Shown here: positions 42,257 through 51,122 of the stretch, in pieces
Layout: each line of letters opens with the position of its first letter
Numbering within the stretch: position 1 is the stretch's first letter
Origin: DATFKA01 sp035268885
GTDB lineage: Bacteria > Bacteroidota > Bacteroidia > Chitinophagales > Saprospiraceae
Assembly: GCA_035268885.1 (NCBI GenBank)
Contig: DATFKA010000120.1
Span: 62,001 to 126,000 of the forward strand
Length of the DNA: 64,000 bases
Direction: 5' to 3'
Program-made: the position numbers and the translations under genes
Notes under the pieces: generated by a model
Seen by the model: only the letters and a program-made list of their open reading frames with translations
Databases searched by the model: none
Told to the model about the DNA's origin: nothing

Positions 42257-42808
42257 TTATACCGATAAATTTTTAATCTGCTCCTCCTGGAAGAAATCAA
42301 CGATCTCTGTCCAGTTATTGACCCTGGTAAAACGATCTTCGTGAATATTGTGACTGGCCGTAAATAGCAAACCCTTCCCCCGAAAGCCTTCCAGGTTACG
42401 GGCATGATCATCAATCATATAATCTGTACCCAACACCCCCTTATCACCACAGAAAACATAATTCCGCCAATGGATAAAGGGGAAATGCTCCTGCAGCCAG
42501 TCGTATTTATCCTCCAGGCAATTACGGAACTCCTGAGCCGCCGTCGTAATGAAAATTTCATAATCGTCCATGAGGGCCCTTACGCCTTCCCGGCTCCCCG
42601 GCATCACGGGTAGATTGCGAAAAAAGCCCTTTTCAAATAGTCGATCCCGAATCTCCATCGCGCCTTCAATCTGGTAAATCTTTTTACCCCAGTAATCGGC
42701 CTTCTTCAATCGGCGGCCGTAACTCTCTTCGTAGAGATCCAAAAACTTGGGAGTGACATTGGCGATAACCTCGTCCATATCCAGTGCAATCGTTTTCTTT
42801 GTATCCAT
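42257..42808 (-). CDS. 5' nucleotidase, deoxy (NT5C)-type HAD hydrolase
   Basis: A 183-residue HAD phosphatase from the ATG at 42808 (MDTKKTIALDMDEVIANV); 42832 is a possible alternative and the longer frame to 43003 overlaps the RND gene and is rejected. Catalytic motif I is LDMDEVIA, motif II is ITTAAQEF, and motif IV is YMIDDHARNL. Size and PGSREGVRALMDDYEIFIT match deoxyribonucleotidases of the NT5C group, which dephosphorylate (deoxy)nucleoside monophosphates in the cytoplasm. It lies between the pump and GtrA in the efflux operon. Confidence 0.85.
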   Translation of the reverse strand: MDTKKTIALDMDEVIANVTPKFLDLYEESYGRRLKKADYWGKKIYQIEGAMEIRDRLFEKGFFRNLPVMPGSREGVRALMDDYEIFITTAAQEFRNCLEDKYDWLQEHFPFIHWRNYVFCGDKGVLGTDYMIDDHARNLEGFRGKGLLFTASHNIHEDRFTRVNNWTEIVDFFQEEQIKNLSV

Positions 42809-42872
42809 TCGTGGCTTGTCTTTTTGGTTCATCCTGTGAAAATTTAAGCCAGGGAAGACCCTGGCCCTGGGT

Positions 42873-45800
42873 TTAGCTAAATAATTGTACAATTTGCTGA
42901 CCGTAGAATGAAAAGGCCAGGGCAATTGCCACAAAAACCATGGCAATGTACCAGAGAAATTCATAACCTGTCTCCGTGCGGATGGCTGATTCCACCGACT
43001 CATTACTGGGTTTCACTCCTTTCCACAGCCAAGTGGCATACACCTTAAATCGATTGATGACAATTAGGAAAACGGGTAGCAGCAGCAAGTTTGCTACCGT
43101 TACGGCCAGCAACCCGTAGGAAACCGAAATCGCCATCGGAATTAGAAACTGAGCCTGCAAGGATTTCTCAAACAGCAGCGGTGCCAGCCCGGCAAAGGTG
43201 GTGAAAGTAGTCAAAATGATCGGGCGGAAACGGGAAACGCCCGCTTCGTAGACCGCATCCATTTGGCTGTAGCCCTCTTCCAGATAACTGTTGTAAGTCG
43301 TCACCAGCACCAGAGAATCGTTGACCAGGACCCCGACCAGGGCAATCACCCCAAGAATCGAAAACAGACTAATTGGTGCCCCCATCAGGTAATGTCCCCA
43401 ACCAACCCCAATCATGCTGAAGGGAATCAACAAAAACACAACCAGGGCCTGACTGGTCGAACGGAAAGTCAAGGCAATACAGAAAAACATCAGGGCCAAA
43501 ACAATGGATCCTACTTGCTGAATCGAAGTGACCGACTTTTCCTGTTCCCGATTCTGTCCCTCGTATAAAGCCTGAACGCCTGGATAACGCTTTAATACCT
43601 CCGGAATAATGTTGGTCTTTAAGGCGGAGGTCACGTCACTAACCGATACTTCATCACTGGAGACATCAGCCTCCACTTTGATTTCTCTTTTCCCATCGAT
43701 ATGATTAATACCAATGACGCCCCGGTCTACTTCCAGATCCGCAATTTCTGAAATGGGAAATTCCCGTCCATCCAGGAAACGAACACGCATAGCTTCTAAA
43801 TCAGTTAGACTAGATCGATCGGCATCGTCGTAGCGTACCCAGACGCGAACCTCATCCCGTCCGCGTTGCAAACGCTGCACCTCGCTACCAAAAAAGCCAG
43901 AACGTACCTGCCCGACTACTTCCTGCAAATTCAAACCCAGAAAACGAGCTTTTTCCGTCAGGCTGATATTAATTTCACGCAATCCTTCCTGATTATTATC
44001 CACGACATCGGTTAGTTCCGAAAGAGCACGCATTTCTTCTTTAACCGCCTCGGTCGCCTGTTTTAATCGCTCCTGATCTTCTCCTACCAGGGAGATAGAC
44101 ACGGGCTTACCAAAAGCATTTTGGGACCCGTAAGTCACCAGTTCGGCTTCGCGAATGGGGCCGGCTTGCTTGCGAATTTCGTTCACTACCCGGCGTAGAT
44201 TAAGTGAATCCCGGAACTCCCCTTCCAACAAGGCGATATTGAGGCTGGCGGCGTAAGTACTTGGCCCAAGCGTCTTTTCTACTCGCTGGATCGCCTGCTT
44301 TTCATTATTATAGAAATGAGCACTCAACTCTTCATTGGCTTTCCAGGCAGCCTCCTCTATATGATCCATCCACTCTTTGGTAATATGCTCCCGGGTACCC
44401 GCTGGCATTTGTAAAGTGACCGAAATATCATCCCGTTCAATAACGGGAAAGAAAGTCCCCTTGATGATCCCCGTACGCAAGCCCCCCATGGTGATGATTA
44501 ACAGCGCTACAAATGCAGAGACCGTCAAAAACTTATTTTGCATCGCAAAACGTAGGGTCGGACCGTAAAAGGTGTAGCGCAACCAATTCATCATTTTATC
44601 CAGTCCACGCTGGATTCTATTCGGTTCTTTATTAGGTTGTAGCCCCTTGGAATGCGCAATGTGCGTCGGCAAAATAAAGGCCCCTTCTACCAAGGAAAAG
44701 ATCAGGGAAAAAATGACTACAATGGCCATCTCCCGGAAGAAATCCCCCAGGCGACCATCAATAAAAAAGAACATCGAAAAGGCGATCACCGTCGTCAAAA
44801 TAGCCGTAAAAACCGCCGGCAGTACTTTCATCGTTCCATCCAGCGCTGCCTTGAGTGGTTTTTCTCCTTTCTCGTGGTATTGGTAAATACTTTCTCCAAT
44901 CACAATTCCATCATCCACCAGAATACCAATCACCAGAATCATCCCGAAGAGGGAAATGACGTTGATCGTTACGCCCAGGGCATTGGCCACAATAAACATC
45001 CCACCAAAAGAAATGGGAATGGCCAGGGCTACCCAAAAAGCCAGTCGCCAATCCAGAAACATGGCTAACAACACGATGACAATAAAAAAGCCCAGAACAC
45101 CATTTTCCGTAAGGAGATTGATCCGGCTCGTTAAAACCGAAGAGGCATCATTAATTATCGAGGCCTGTACTTCCTTATGTGTGGCATTAAAATCTGTAAC
45201 GTAATTATTAACTATCTCTACAATAGGAAACAGGTCTTCTTCCAGCGTATTCTGTACGCGCACCACCACTGCGGGCTTACCATTGACGTAACTCCGGCTG
45301 GGATTATTCTCCGACCATTGATCCTGGATATCGGCGATTTGATGCAGGCGCACAACCGCACCGTTATTCGTACTGGTCTTCACGACCACATCGCGCAATC
45401 CTTCCGCATAGTAAGACTTATTATCGGCCCGTACCAAAAGCTCTTCCTCATCTCCACGGATCGTACCTCCGGTAAGTTCAATGTTGGCGTTTCGAACGGC
45501 CAGGGTCGCCTCCTGAAAGGTCAGGTTGTAAGCCCGTAGATCCGCTTCTCGGAAGGAAATCTCTATTTCTTCTTCCGGGAAGCCATCCAGGGTTACTTTC
45601 GACAAGCCATCCTGCGCAAGCAGATAATCCTCGGCTTCGCGCCCCAGGCTTTTCAGGTATTTCAGGTCTACATCACCACTGATGGAGAAGGTAATGGCCC
45701 GCCCCAGATTCTCCCGTTTGTAAATCACCGGGGGCTCCATACCCGCCGGGAAGGAACTAATCCGATCCACGGCATTTTTGACATCCTGTAAAATAACATC

Positions 45801-46106
45801 GGTGTCATAGCCTTTTAATACCTCTACTGTAATACTCCCGGCATTTTCATTCGATACGGAAGTCACCCGCTCCACACCGGTTAGCCCCCGGAGGTTTTCT
45901 TCAATTTTATTGACGATACCTTCTTCAATTTCTTCGGGAGAAGAGCCTGGGTAGGTCACTTGTATACTGATGACGCGACTTTCCACCTCGGGAAAGAAAG
46001 TCGACTTCATATTCAACAGCCCCGCTACCCCCATGATCAGGAAAGCGAACATGAGCAAATTGGCTGCGATGGGGAATTTTATAAAATAATTGATTATACT
46101 TTTCAC
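42873..46106 (-). CDS. RND-family efflux permease (AcrB/MdtB-like)
   Basis: A 1077-residue inner-membrane proton-driven pump with 12 membrane helices and two large periplasmic loops. Typical stretches are MKSTFFPEVESRVISIQVTY near the start, GILVDDGIVIGESIYQY in helix 4 (proton-relay Asp pair) and VLVNDSLVLVTTYNSYLEEG in the second half. It takes substrates from the periplasm or inner membrane and passes them to TolC via the adaptor. It follows the adaptor gene by 52 bases. Substrate range (drugs, detergents or metals) is not readable; the lack of Met clusters argues against the copper group. Confidence 0.93.
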   Translation of the reverse strand: MKSIINYFIKFPIAANLLMFAFLIMGVAGLLNMKSTFFPEVESRVISIQVTYPGSSPEEIEEGIVNKIEENLRGLTGVERVTSVSNENAGSITVEVLKGYDTDVILQDVKNAVDRISSFPAGMEPPVIYKRENLGRAITFSISGDVDLKYLKSLGREAEDYLLAQDGLSKVTLDGFPEEEIEISFREADLRAYNLTFQEATLAVRNANIELTGGTIRGDEEELLVRADNKSYYAEGLRDVVVKTSTNNGAVVRLHQIADIQDQWSENNPSRSYVNGKPAVVVRVQNTLEEDLFPIVEIVNNYVTDFNATHKEVQASIINDASSVLTSRINLLTENGVLGFFIVIVLLAMFLDWRLAFWVALAIPISFGGMFIVANALGVTINVISLFGMILVIGILVDDGIVIGESIYQYHEKGEKPLKAALDGTMKVLPAVFTAILTTVIAFSMFFFIDGRLGDFFREMAIVVIFSLIFSLVEGAFILPTHIAHSKGLQPNKEPNRIQRGLDKMMNWLRYTFYGPTLRFAMQNKFLTVSAFVALLIITMGGLRTGIIKGTFFPVIERDDISVTLQMPAGTREHITKEWMDHIEEAAWKANEELSAHFYNNEKQAIQRVEKTLGPSTYAASLNIALLEGEFRDSLNLRRVVNEIRKQAGPIREAELVTYGSQNAFGKPVSISLVGEDQERLKQATEAVKEEMRALSELTDVVDNNQEGLREINISLTEKARFLGLNLQEVVGQVRSGFFGSEVQRLQRGRDEVRVWVRYDDADRSSLTDLEAMRVRFLDGREFPISEIADLEVDRGVIGINHIDGKREIKVEADVSSDEVSVSDVTSALKTNIIPEVLKRYPGVQALYEGQNREQEKSVTSIQQVGSIVLALMFFCIALTFRSTSQALVVFLLIPFSMIGVGWGHYLMGAPISLFSILGVIALVGVLVNDSLVLVTTYNSYLEEGYSQMDAVYEAGVSRFRPIILTTFTTFAGLAPLLFEKSLQAQFLIPMAISVSYGLLAVTVANLLLLPVFLIVINRFKVYATWLWKGVKPSNESVESAIRTETGYEFLWYIAMVFVAIALAFSFYGQQIVQLFS

Positions 46107-46158
46107 CTTATCTGGTATTAGAATACTCCAAAATACTTAGCTACCTGGGTACTAAGCT

Positions 46159-47340
46159 TTATTTCCCGCCGGCCGGGCCGGACTGATCAACCGAAGCTGC
46201 TGTTTTGGGTTGACTTTTTGTCTCTGACAAACGCACCTCCATTCCGTCAAAGGCACCAACGATGGGTTCGGCCAGTAGTTGGGTTCCGTCGGCGAGGCCT
46301 TTGACAATAGCCTCCGTTTCGGTAATTTTCACGACGTCTACCAACTGCAGATGCAGTTTCTGATCTGCTACCGTATAAACCTCTTTTTGGTTTACCAACA
46401 ACTCTTTGGGAATACGGATCGCTTCTTCCACGGCACTGGCATTTACCGAACCGGTGAGGTACATTCCTTCTTTGAGGTCGCGTCCCGTCACCCCAATGAA
46501 CACCTGTACCGTCTGCGTACCGGGATCTACCTGGTCGTTGACCCGGCGCACCGTACCCGTCCAGGAACCTTTGATATCCCGTGAATTGAGTTTGACTTTA
46601 CTTCCGGTGCTAATGTACTTGAGTTCGGAGAGGGGCACGGTCACTTCGAGTTCATAACTGGCCGTATTCATGAGTTCTCCCAACTTTTGTCCAGAGCGCA
46701 CCAGCGCACCCGGCTGGATGCTGGTCTGGGTGATCACCCCGCTAAATGGAGCGTACACCATATATTTACTCAGGCGTTCCTCTGCACTTTGAATCGTATA
46801 ATACTGATTCAACAGATTTCGCGAAGCGATGAAATAGCGTTCCTGCTCATTCAGCGGTTCCGGGAAAGGAGGTAGCGACTGCTCCACGTCGAAAGAATCC
46901 AGGTAGGTTTTCCACTGCTTGAAACTCTGCGGGTAGTCAATCTTCAGGTCAGGCATTAACTGAGTGATCGCATTCAGCAGACTACTTTTCTGTGCCAGTA
47001 GATTCAATTTAGCCTCAGTCTGATTTACCTCTATCAGGGGCGCTCCTTTCGGGAAATAACTACCTACTTTAAAAGGACGCTCGGTACGCTCAAGCGTACC
47101 GGAGACTTCGGCAAAGATATCAATCTTGTTAAAGGCTGCCAGTTCGCCCTGTACGGCTAATTCGGTGGCCACGGAACTGTTGTTTACCGGCGTAGTAGTA
47201 GCCATTGGTGCGGGCTCTGCTTCTGGCACCCGACGAGGGGGCTCAGCCGCCTCTTTAAAAAACATAACTACCGCAAAGGCACCCGCCAGGAGAGCGGCAC
47301 CAACCACGATACTGATTATTCGAGCATTTCGCTTATTCAT
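46159..47340 (-). CDS. RND periplasmic adaptor (membrane fusion protein)
   Basis: A 393-residue adaptor with an N-terminal membrane anchor (SIVVGAALLAGAFAVVMFF). It has the split lipoyl domain (VQGELAAFNKIDIFAEVSGT, then YMVYAPFSGVITQTSIQPGA), an alpha-hairpin between them and a beta-barrel domain (YELEVTVPLSELKYISTGSK). It bridges the RND permease and TolC. It lies directly after the marR gene (47-base gap) in the efflux operon. Confidence 0.93.
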   Translation of the reverse strand: MNKRNARIISIVVGAALLAGAFAVVMFFKEAAEPPRRVPEAEPAPMATTTPVNNSSVATELAVQGELAAFNKIDIFAEVSGTLERTERPFKVGSYFPKGAPLIEVNQTEAKLNLLAQKSSLLNAITQLMPDLKIDYPQSFKQWKTYLDSFDVEQSLPPFPEPLNEQERYFIASRNLLNQYYTIQSAEERLSKYMVYAPFSGVITQTSIQPGALVRSGQKLGELMNTASYELEVTVPLSELKYISTGSKVKLNSRDIKGSWTGTVRRVNDQVDPGTQTVQVFIGVTGRDLKEGMYLTGSVNASAVEEAIRIPKELLVNQKEVYTVADQKLHLQLVDVVKITETEAIVKGLADGTQLLAEPIVGAFDGMEVRLSETKSQPKTAASVDQSGPAGGK

Positions 47341-47387
47341 AATGTGTTTATTTGCTATTCGTATTCATTTAATTGTTGCGCTTACAA

Positions 47388-47828
47388 CTACTTCAGGTTG
47401 TCGTATATTCTACTCAGTACTTTCAGGCAAATCGAAAGCTCTTTCGGATCGATGTTTACCGTGGCTTCCCGGGTAGCCTGCTCCGCTTTTGGAACCAAAT
47501 GTCCGCGTAGCTCCTTACCTTTATGGGTCAGATAAATACGCTTCGTACGCCGATCGGCTTTATCCGTGATGCGCAATAAAATATTCTGCTCTTCCAGATA
47601 GCTGATTATACGGGTGATGGTGGCCTTATCTTTTATCAGGGATATCGCTAAATCCTGTTGCCGCAAGCCATCCTCTTGCCAGAGATCATTCAAGACCCCC
47701 AAATGTTGTGGCTGTAAGCCTATCTGGTGCAGGCCTGACTTATCGGCAAAGAATTGCGTGAGTAAGCGGGCAACCCGGTTACTCAGCGAAAGTAAAGAAG
47801 GCATATTTTTGGAAGCAGATTGCTGCAT
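47388..47828 (-). CDS. MarR-family transcriptional regulator
   Basis: A 146-residue winged-helix regulator, first gene of the efflux operon and probably its repressor. LRQQDLAISLIKDKATITRI is the recognition region and DRRTKRIYLTHKGKELRG is the wing. The ATG at 47828 follows a -7 element by only six bases, which would leave almost no leader; a second ATG at 47804 (MPSLLSLSNR) would give a normal leader and a 138-residue protein. An upstream start at 47867 is inside the promoter. Ligand binding to the regulator would free the pump genes. Confidence 0.88.
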   Translation of the reverse strand: MQQSASKNMPSLLSLSNRVARLLTQFFADKSGLHQIGLQPQHLGVLNDLWQEDGLRQQDLAISLIKDKATITRIISYLEEQNILLRITDKADRRTKRIYLTHKGKELRGHLVPKAEQATREATVNIDPKELSICLKVLSRIYDNLK

Positions 47829-47833
47829 GGCCG

Positions 47834-47899
47834 CAAAAGTACATTTTCTCATTAGTTGTACACGCAACCGAAACAGACAAAAATAAAATTAGTTGTACA
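47834..47899 (-). promoter_or_regulatory. Efflux operon promoter with tandem operator-like repeats
   Basis: On the minus strand TACTTTTG (47841-47834) fits TAnnTTTG. ATTAGTTGTACA occurs twice as a 12-base direct repeat, at 47851-47862 and 47888-47899 on the plus strand, 37 bases apart, one between the -33 and -7 positions and one upstream. Each includes the self-complementary TGTACA. They are good candidates for MarR binding sites. Confidence 0.55.
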
Positions 47900-48017
47900 T
47901 ACACGAATAAACTTGCTGTGGAAGCGAGATCGTGGACATTTTTGCGAAAGCAAAGACAAAAAGGAAAGAAAAGGAGCTATAGAATGGTCAAAAGCACCTT
48001 CTTTAAACCAATCGCTA

Positions 48018-48314
48018 TTAGTTCAAAGAAAAGGCCTGTACCGGCTCCGGAGAATTGTGGAAAAATAATTCCGAAACGAAAGGATGCATATAATCACTTA
48101 AAGGTAGCTGGGCGATGACCTCCATGACCTCAAACTCCGATTCGGCGTCGACAATCACCCATAGCATGGAGCGATCCAGGGCCAACGAATAAGACCGAAT
48201 GACCCCCTCTGCTAGAAGTTCGGCCACTACTAATCTCTGGCGTGGAATGCGGGCTAGAAAGTCTTCGGTCAGTTGATCTGGTAGCTCAAACTCTACCATG
48301 TAAGATCTTTTCAT
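48018..48314 (-). CDS. YciI/muconolactone-isomerase-like small protein
   Basis: A 98-residue protein with a ferredoxin-like alpha/beta layout: MVEFELPDQLTEDFLARIPR, then helix LVVAELLAEG, strand YSLALDRSMLWVIVDA and the final HPFVSELFFHN, a pattern common to muconolactone isomerase and YciI-like proteins. Catalytic residues are not obvious. It is read away from the marR gene and lies 138 bases from the pirin gene, on the same strand. Confidence 0.7.
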   Translation of the reverse strand: MKRSYMVEFELPDQLTEDFLARIPRQRLVVAELLAEGVIRSYSLALDRSMLWVIVDAESEFEVMEVIAQLPLSDYMHPFVSELFFHNSPEPVQAFSLN

Positions 48315-48370
48315 AATACTAATTTATGATATAGGCAGCTCGCAAAACAGACGTAAAATACCTGCCAGCT

Positions 48371-48400
48371 GCTTTAGCAAGTTAGCCAACTTAGCTAAGC
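48371..48400. repeat. Imperfect stem-loop between pirin and YciI-like genes
   Basis: GCTTTAGCAAGTT (48371-48383) and AACTTAGCTAAGC (48388-48400) pair with two small bulges around AGCC. It may end the pirin transcript or precede the YciI-like gene. A T-run (TTTTTTTG) follows on the plus strand only, where no gene ends. Confidence 0.35.
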
Positions 48401-48451
48401 CTTGCCACGTTTTTTTGTTTTTTAATATAATTTTAAACTCCAAAGTCTGCA

Positions 48452-49315
48452 TTAATCGACGTAGAAGCCCATTTTTCCCATCTGATAATCGCGCATGGCT
48501 TCGAGTATTTCGGTCTGGGTATTCATCACGTAAGGGCCCCACTGAGCGAGTGGTTCGTCAATCGGTGCTCCGGCCAGGAAGAGTATTTCTGCATCTTCCC
48601 GGGCTTTAATCATCACCGAAGCCCCGTCTTTTTTGTAATGCAAAAGAGTACCTGCTTCGTAAACAAAACCATTGACACTCTCTAACTGTCCACGGAGCAA
48701 ATAAAGCATACTATTATCATCTTCCGGAATATCGACGGAGGTAGCTACGCCGCTCTGAACTTCTAACTGTAGGGCCAGAATGGGGGAATGCGTTTGGGCT
48801 GGTCCCTGCTGACCAGCGTAGCTGCCGGCCACCACTTTAATGCGTACTTTCCCATCTTCTTTTATAATTTCCGGAATACTATCCGCTTTGATATCCTGAT
48901 AACGGGGAGGTACCCTTTTTTTATCCTTTGGCAGATTCACCCACAGCTGTACACCTTCCATGATGCCACCGCTTTCGCGAAAAGTGTCCGAGGCGCGCTC
49001 GCTGTGGATGATCCCCCGACCGGCTGTCATCCATTGCACATCGCCCGCAGCGAGTATGCCCTCGTTGCCACGGCTGTCTTTATGCCGCAGACCACCCCGA
49101 TATAAAAAGGTGACCGGCTCAAAGCCCCGATGCGGATGCGGTGCTACTTCAAATGCCTTACCACCGGGAGCCACCGAGAAGGGGCCAAAATGATGCAACA
49201 ATAAAAAAGGACTGATGCGCTCTACCTTTTTCGTAGGTAAGGCTTGTCGTATTTGCGTCCCCCCCATATCAATATTTTCGCTCTTCAGGATATGGGCAAT
49301 TGAACGATAATCCAT
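48452..49315 (-). CDS. Pirin family protein
   Basis: A 287-residue bicupin. The iron-binding motif HPHRGFEPVTFLYRGGLRH is followed by the second His/Glu pair in GRGIIHSERAS, as in human pirin and E. coli YhhW, some of which have quercetinase activity. The second cupin covers the C-terminal half. Cytoplasmic. Its natural substrate is unknown. It is divergent from the SPOR/peptidoglycan-binding gene. Confidence 0.92.
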   Translation of the reverse strand: MDYRSIAHILKSENIDMGGTQIRQALPTKKVERISPFLLLHHFGPFSVAPGGKAFEVAPHPHRGFEPVTFLYRGGLRHKDSRGNEGILAAGDVQWMTAGRGIIHSERASDTFRESGGIMEGVQLWVNLPKDKKRVPPRYQDIKADSIPEIIKEDGKVRIKVVAGSYAGQQGPAQTHSPILALQLEVQSGVATSVDIPEDDNSMLYLLRGQLESVNGFVYEAGTLLHYKKDGASVMIKAREDAEILFLAGAPIDEPLAQWGPYVMNTQTEILEAMRDYQMGKMGFYVD

Positions 49316-49378
49316 TCGTTTGTTTTTTTATGAAAATAAAATGAGGCCCTAAATAGTTTAATAAGGGTACAAGCACTG

Positions 49379-49386
49379 TACTTTTG
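49379..49386 (+). promoter_or_regulatory. Bacteroidota-type -7 element
   Basis: TACTTTTG fits TAnnTTTG, 26 bases before the ATG at 49413, with TTTA at 49357-49360 at the -33 distance. Confidence 0.5.
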
Positions 49387-49412
49387 CCATTCTATCAATA
49401 AAAAAACAACAG

Positions 49413-51113
49413 ATGAGAAAATTGGTATGGGTATTCCTACTCCTGATTGGACTTCCTTTTTCGACAACTGCGCAGCAAACCGTTTACTACACCATTAATA
49501 TTGGAACATTTGTCGATGCCAAAGCCGACGATTTTGCGGCCCTACGTCCGGTGGGCTTTCTGCACGCCCAAAAACTTGAAGAAAATCTAAGCCAGGTCTA
49601 TCTGGGAGGCTATAAAGCCATGGACAAAGCCCGAAGTGCACTGGAAACGGTCCGGGCCGCTGGGTACGTCGACGCTTATATTCAGGAGCGTTTTCCCCGT
49701 GAGGGACAAAACGTGGCCGTCATACAGATTACCACGCTACCCCAGTCTAAAGCCATCAACTGGTCACGCTACGCCGAGGCCGGCGACCTATCGGTTCTAC
49801 TGGAAGATAAGCTCATCAAAATCGTCATTGGTACGTTTGAAGACGCCAGAGCAGCCCGCGGCCAACTAAAAGAAATCCGCCAAAAAGGCTTCTCCGATGC
49901 CTTTGTCAAGGTTGTCAACTCCATCTACCTCCATGACCTGGACGCATTCGAGACCGGTAATGCGATAAAGAAACCACTCATCCCCATTCAATTTGAAGAG
50001 GACGCCCCCATCGTCGAAACGGCCAAAAATATTCCAGCCAGGGAATATAGTCGATCGGCCTATCCAGAAAACGGCACAGCCGCTCCCTCAGAATGGACGC
50101 GTCGTGGCGTAGAAACTAAAAAGTCACCAACGGTATCTTTACCCGAAATTCGCGTAAAGGTCAAACGACGTTCGGCTCTCGAATTACAGAAAGTCCTGAA
50201 GTCCGAAGGGCTCTATACCTCAGGCCTCGATGGCTACTACGGACAGGGGACAAAATCGGCTTACCAACGTTTTATCGATCAGAATTACGATTATCGCAAA
50301 TACCTCACCCTGGCCGAGACCATGCCCAAGGTGAACAATGCCAACGGGGATCGCTTACAAAATGCCATCAATAACTTGCTAAATAATCCGGCGGGAGTGG
50401 AAGGCTACCCCAGCCCATTGGCCCAGGCCTACCAAGCCTACGTTTTGTTTGTGCAGTTGGGACCAGACAACACGGTCAACAACCTAATGAATACGGCCCT
50501 AAAGGCCGCTTATCTCGATGCACCACCCCAAATGATTCCCGGTTTTGACTACCGTGCTACTTACGCCTATAATGACCTGACCCAGCTCATCTTACACCTT
50601 TACTATATTCACGCAGCCCCCGGCATCAATTACACGGTACCCTGCTGGCTGGCCGAGCGACACCCCCAGGAAGTTGCTGCCGCCAATGCAAACTTCATGG
50701 GTCGCACCCTGCCGATGCAGGACTGTAATGAATTTGAAGACTGGCAGGAGATCAATGTACTTTCGGCCATCGCCAAAGATCTGGCCACGGAGCCGGTAAG
50801 TTCAGAAGTAAAAGCCAAATCGGCCGCTGCTCGCTCCAGTATTCTACTCGCCAGGCAGCCCCTGAGCCCAGATCTCACCGACGATCTCGAGCGCTGGAAT
50901 ACCAGCCTCTGGCAGGGCGCCAGTACCTGGGGGAATGCCGATCCGCTGCACGGCCGCATCGTCACTACCCTGAAAGTTGCTTACTTCCAGGCCCAGGTGC
51001 GACTCGAAGATTACTTTATGAATAAGGATTTCCGACCAGCCGAAGCGACCGGGCTAGCCTTGGCTACCCTGCGTACGGTAGTCGGGAATGAGTTAGAGCG
51101 GTTTGTACCATAA
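49413..51113 (+). CDS. Exported SPOR-like and peptidoglycan-binding domain protein
   Basis: A 566-residue exported protein with signal peptide VWVFLLLIGLPFSTTAQ. Two SPOR-like units follow (YYTINIGTFVDAKADDFAAL, then IKIVIGTFEDARAARGQL), each with a strand-helix-strand plan that binds denuded glycan strands. A peptidoglycan-binding repeat lies near residues 255-290 (LELQKVLKSEGLYTSGLDGY). The C-terminal 270 residues are helical, with two Cys (VPCWLAE, QDCNEF), and unassigned. No catalytic motif is seen, so it is likely a wall-binding or scaffold protein. Confidence 0.78.
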   Translation: MRKLVWVFLLLIGLPFSTTAQQTVYYTINIGTFVDAKADDFAALRPVGFLHAQKLEENLSQVYLGGYKAMDKARSALETVRAAGYVDAYIQERFPREGQNVAVIQITTLPQSKAINWSRYAEAGDLSVLLEDKLIKIVIGTFEDARAARGQLKEIRQKGFSDAFVKVVNSIYLHDLDAFETGNAIKKPLIPIQFEEDAPIVETAKNIPAREYSRSAYPENGTAAPSEWTRRGVETKKSPTVSLPEIRVKVKRRSALELQKVLKSEGLYTSGLDGYYGQGTKSAYQRFIDQNYDYRKYLTLAETMPKVNNANGDRLQNAINNLLNNPAGVEGYPSPLAQAYQAYVLFVQLGPDNTVNNLMNTALKAAYLDAPPQMIPGFDYRATYAYNDLTQLILHLYYIHAAPGINYTVPCWLAERHPQEVAAANANFMGRTLPMQDCNEFEDWQEINVLSAIAKDLATEPVSSEVKAKSAAARSSILLARQPLSPDLTDDLERWNTSLWQGASTWGNADPLHGRIVTTLKVAYFQAQVRLEDYFMNKDFRPAEATGLALATLRTVVGNELERFVP

Positions 51114-51122
51114 GGGAACGGA

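Noticed and set aside
47856..48068. 70-codon plus-strand frame in the gap between marR and the YciI-like gene
   Set aside because: It runs through the marR promoter and into the convergent gene, with a very basic composition and no recognisable features.
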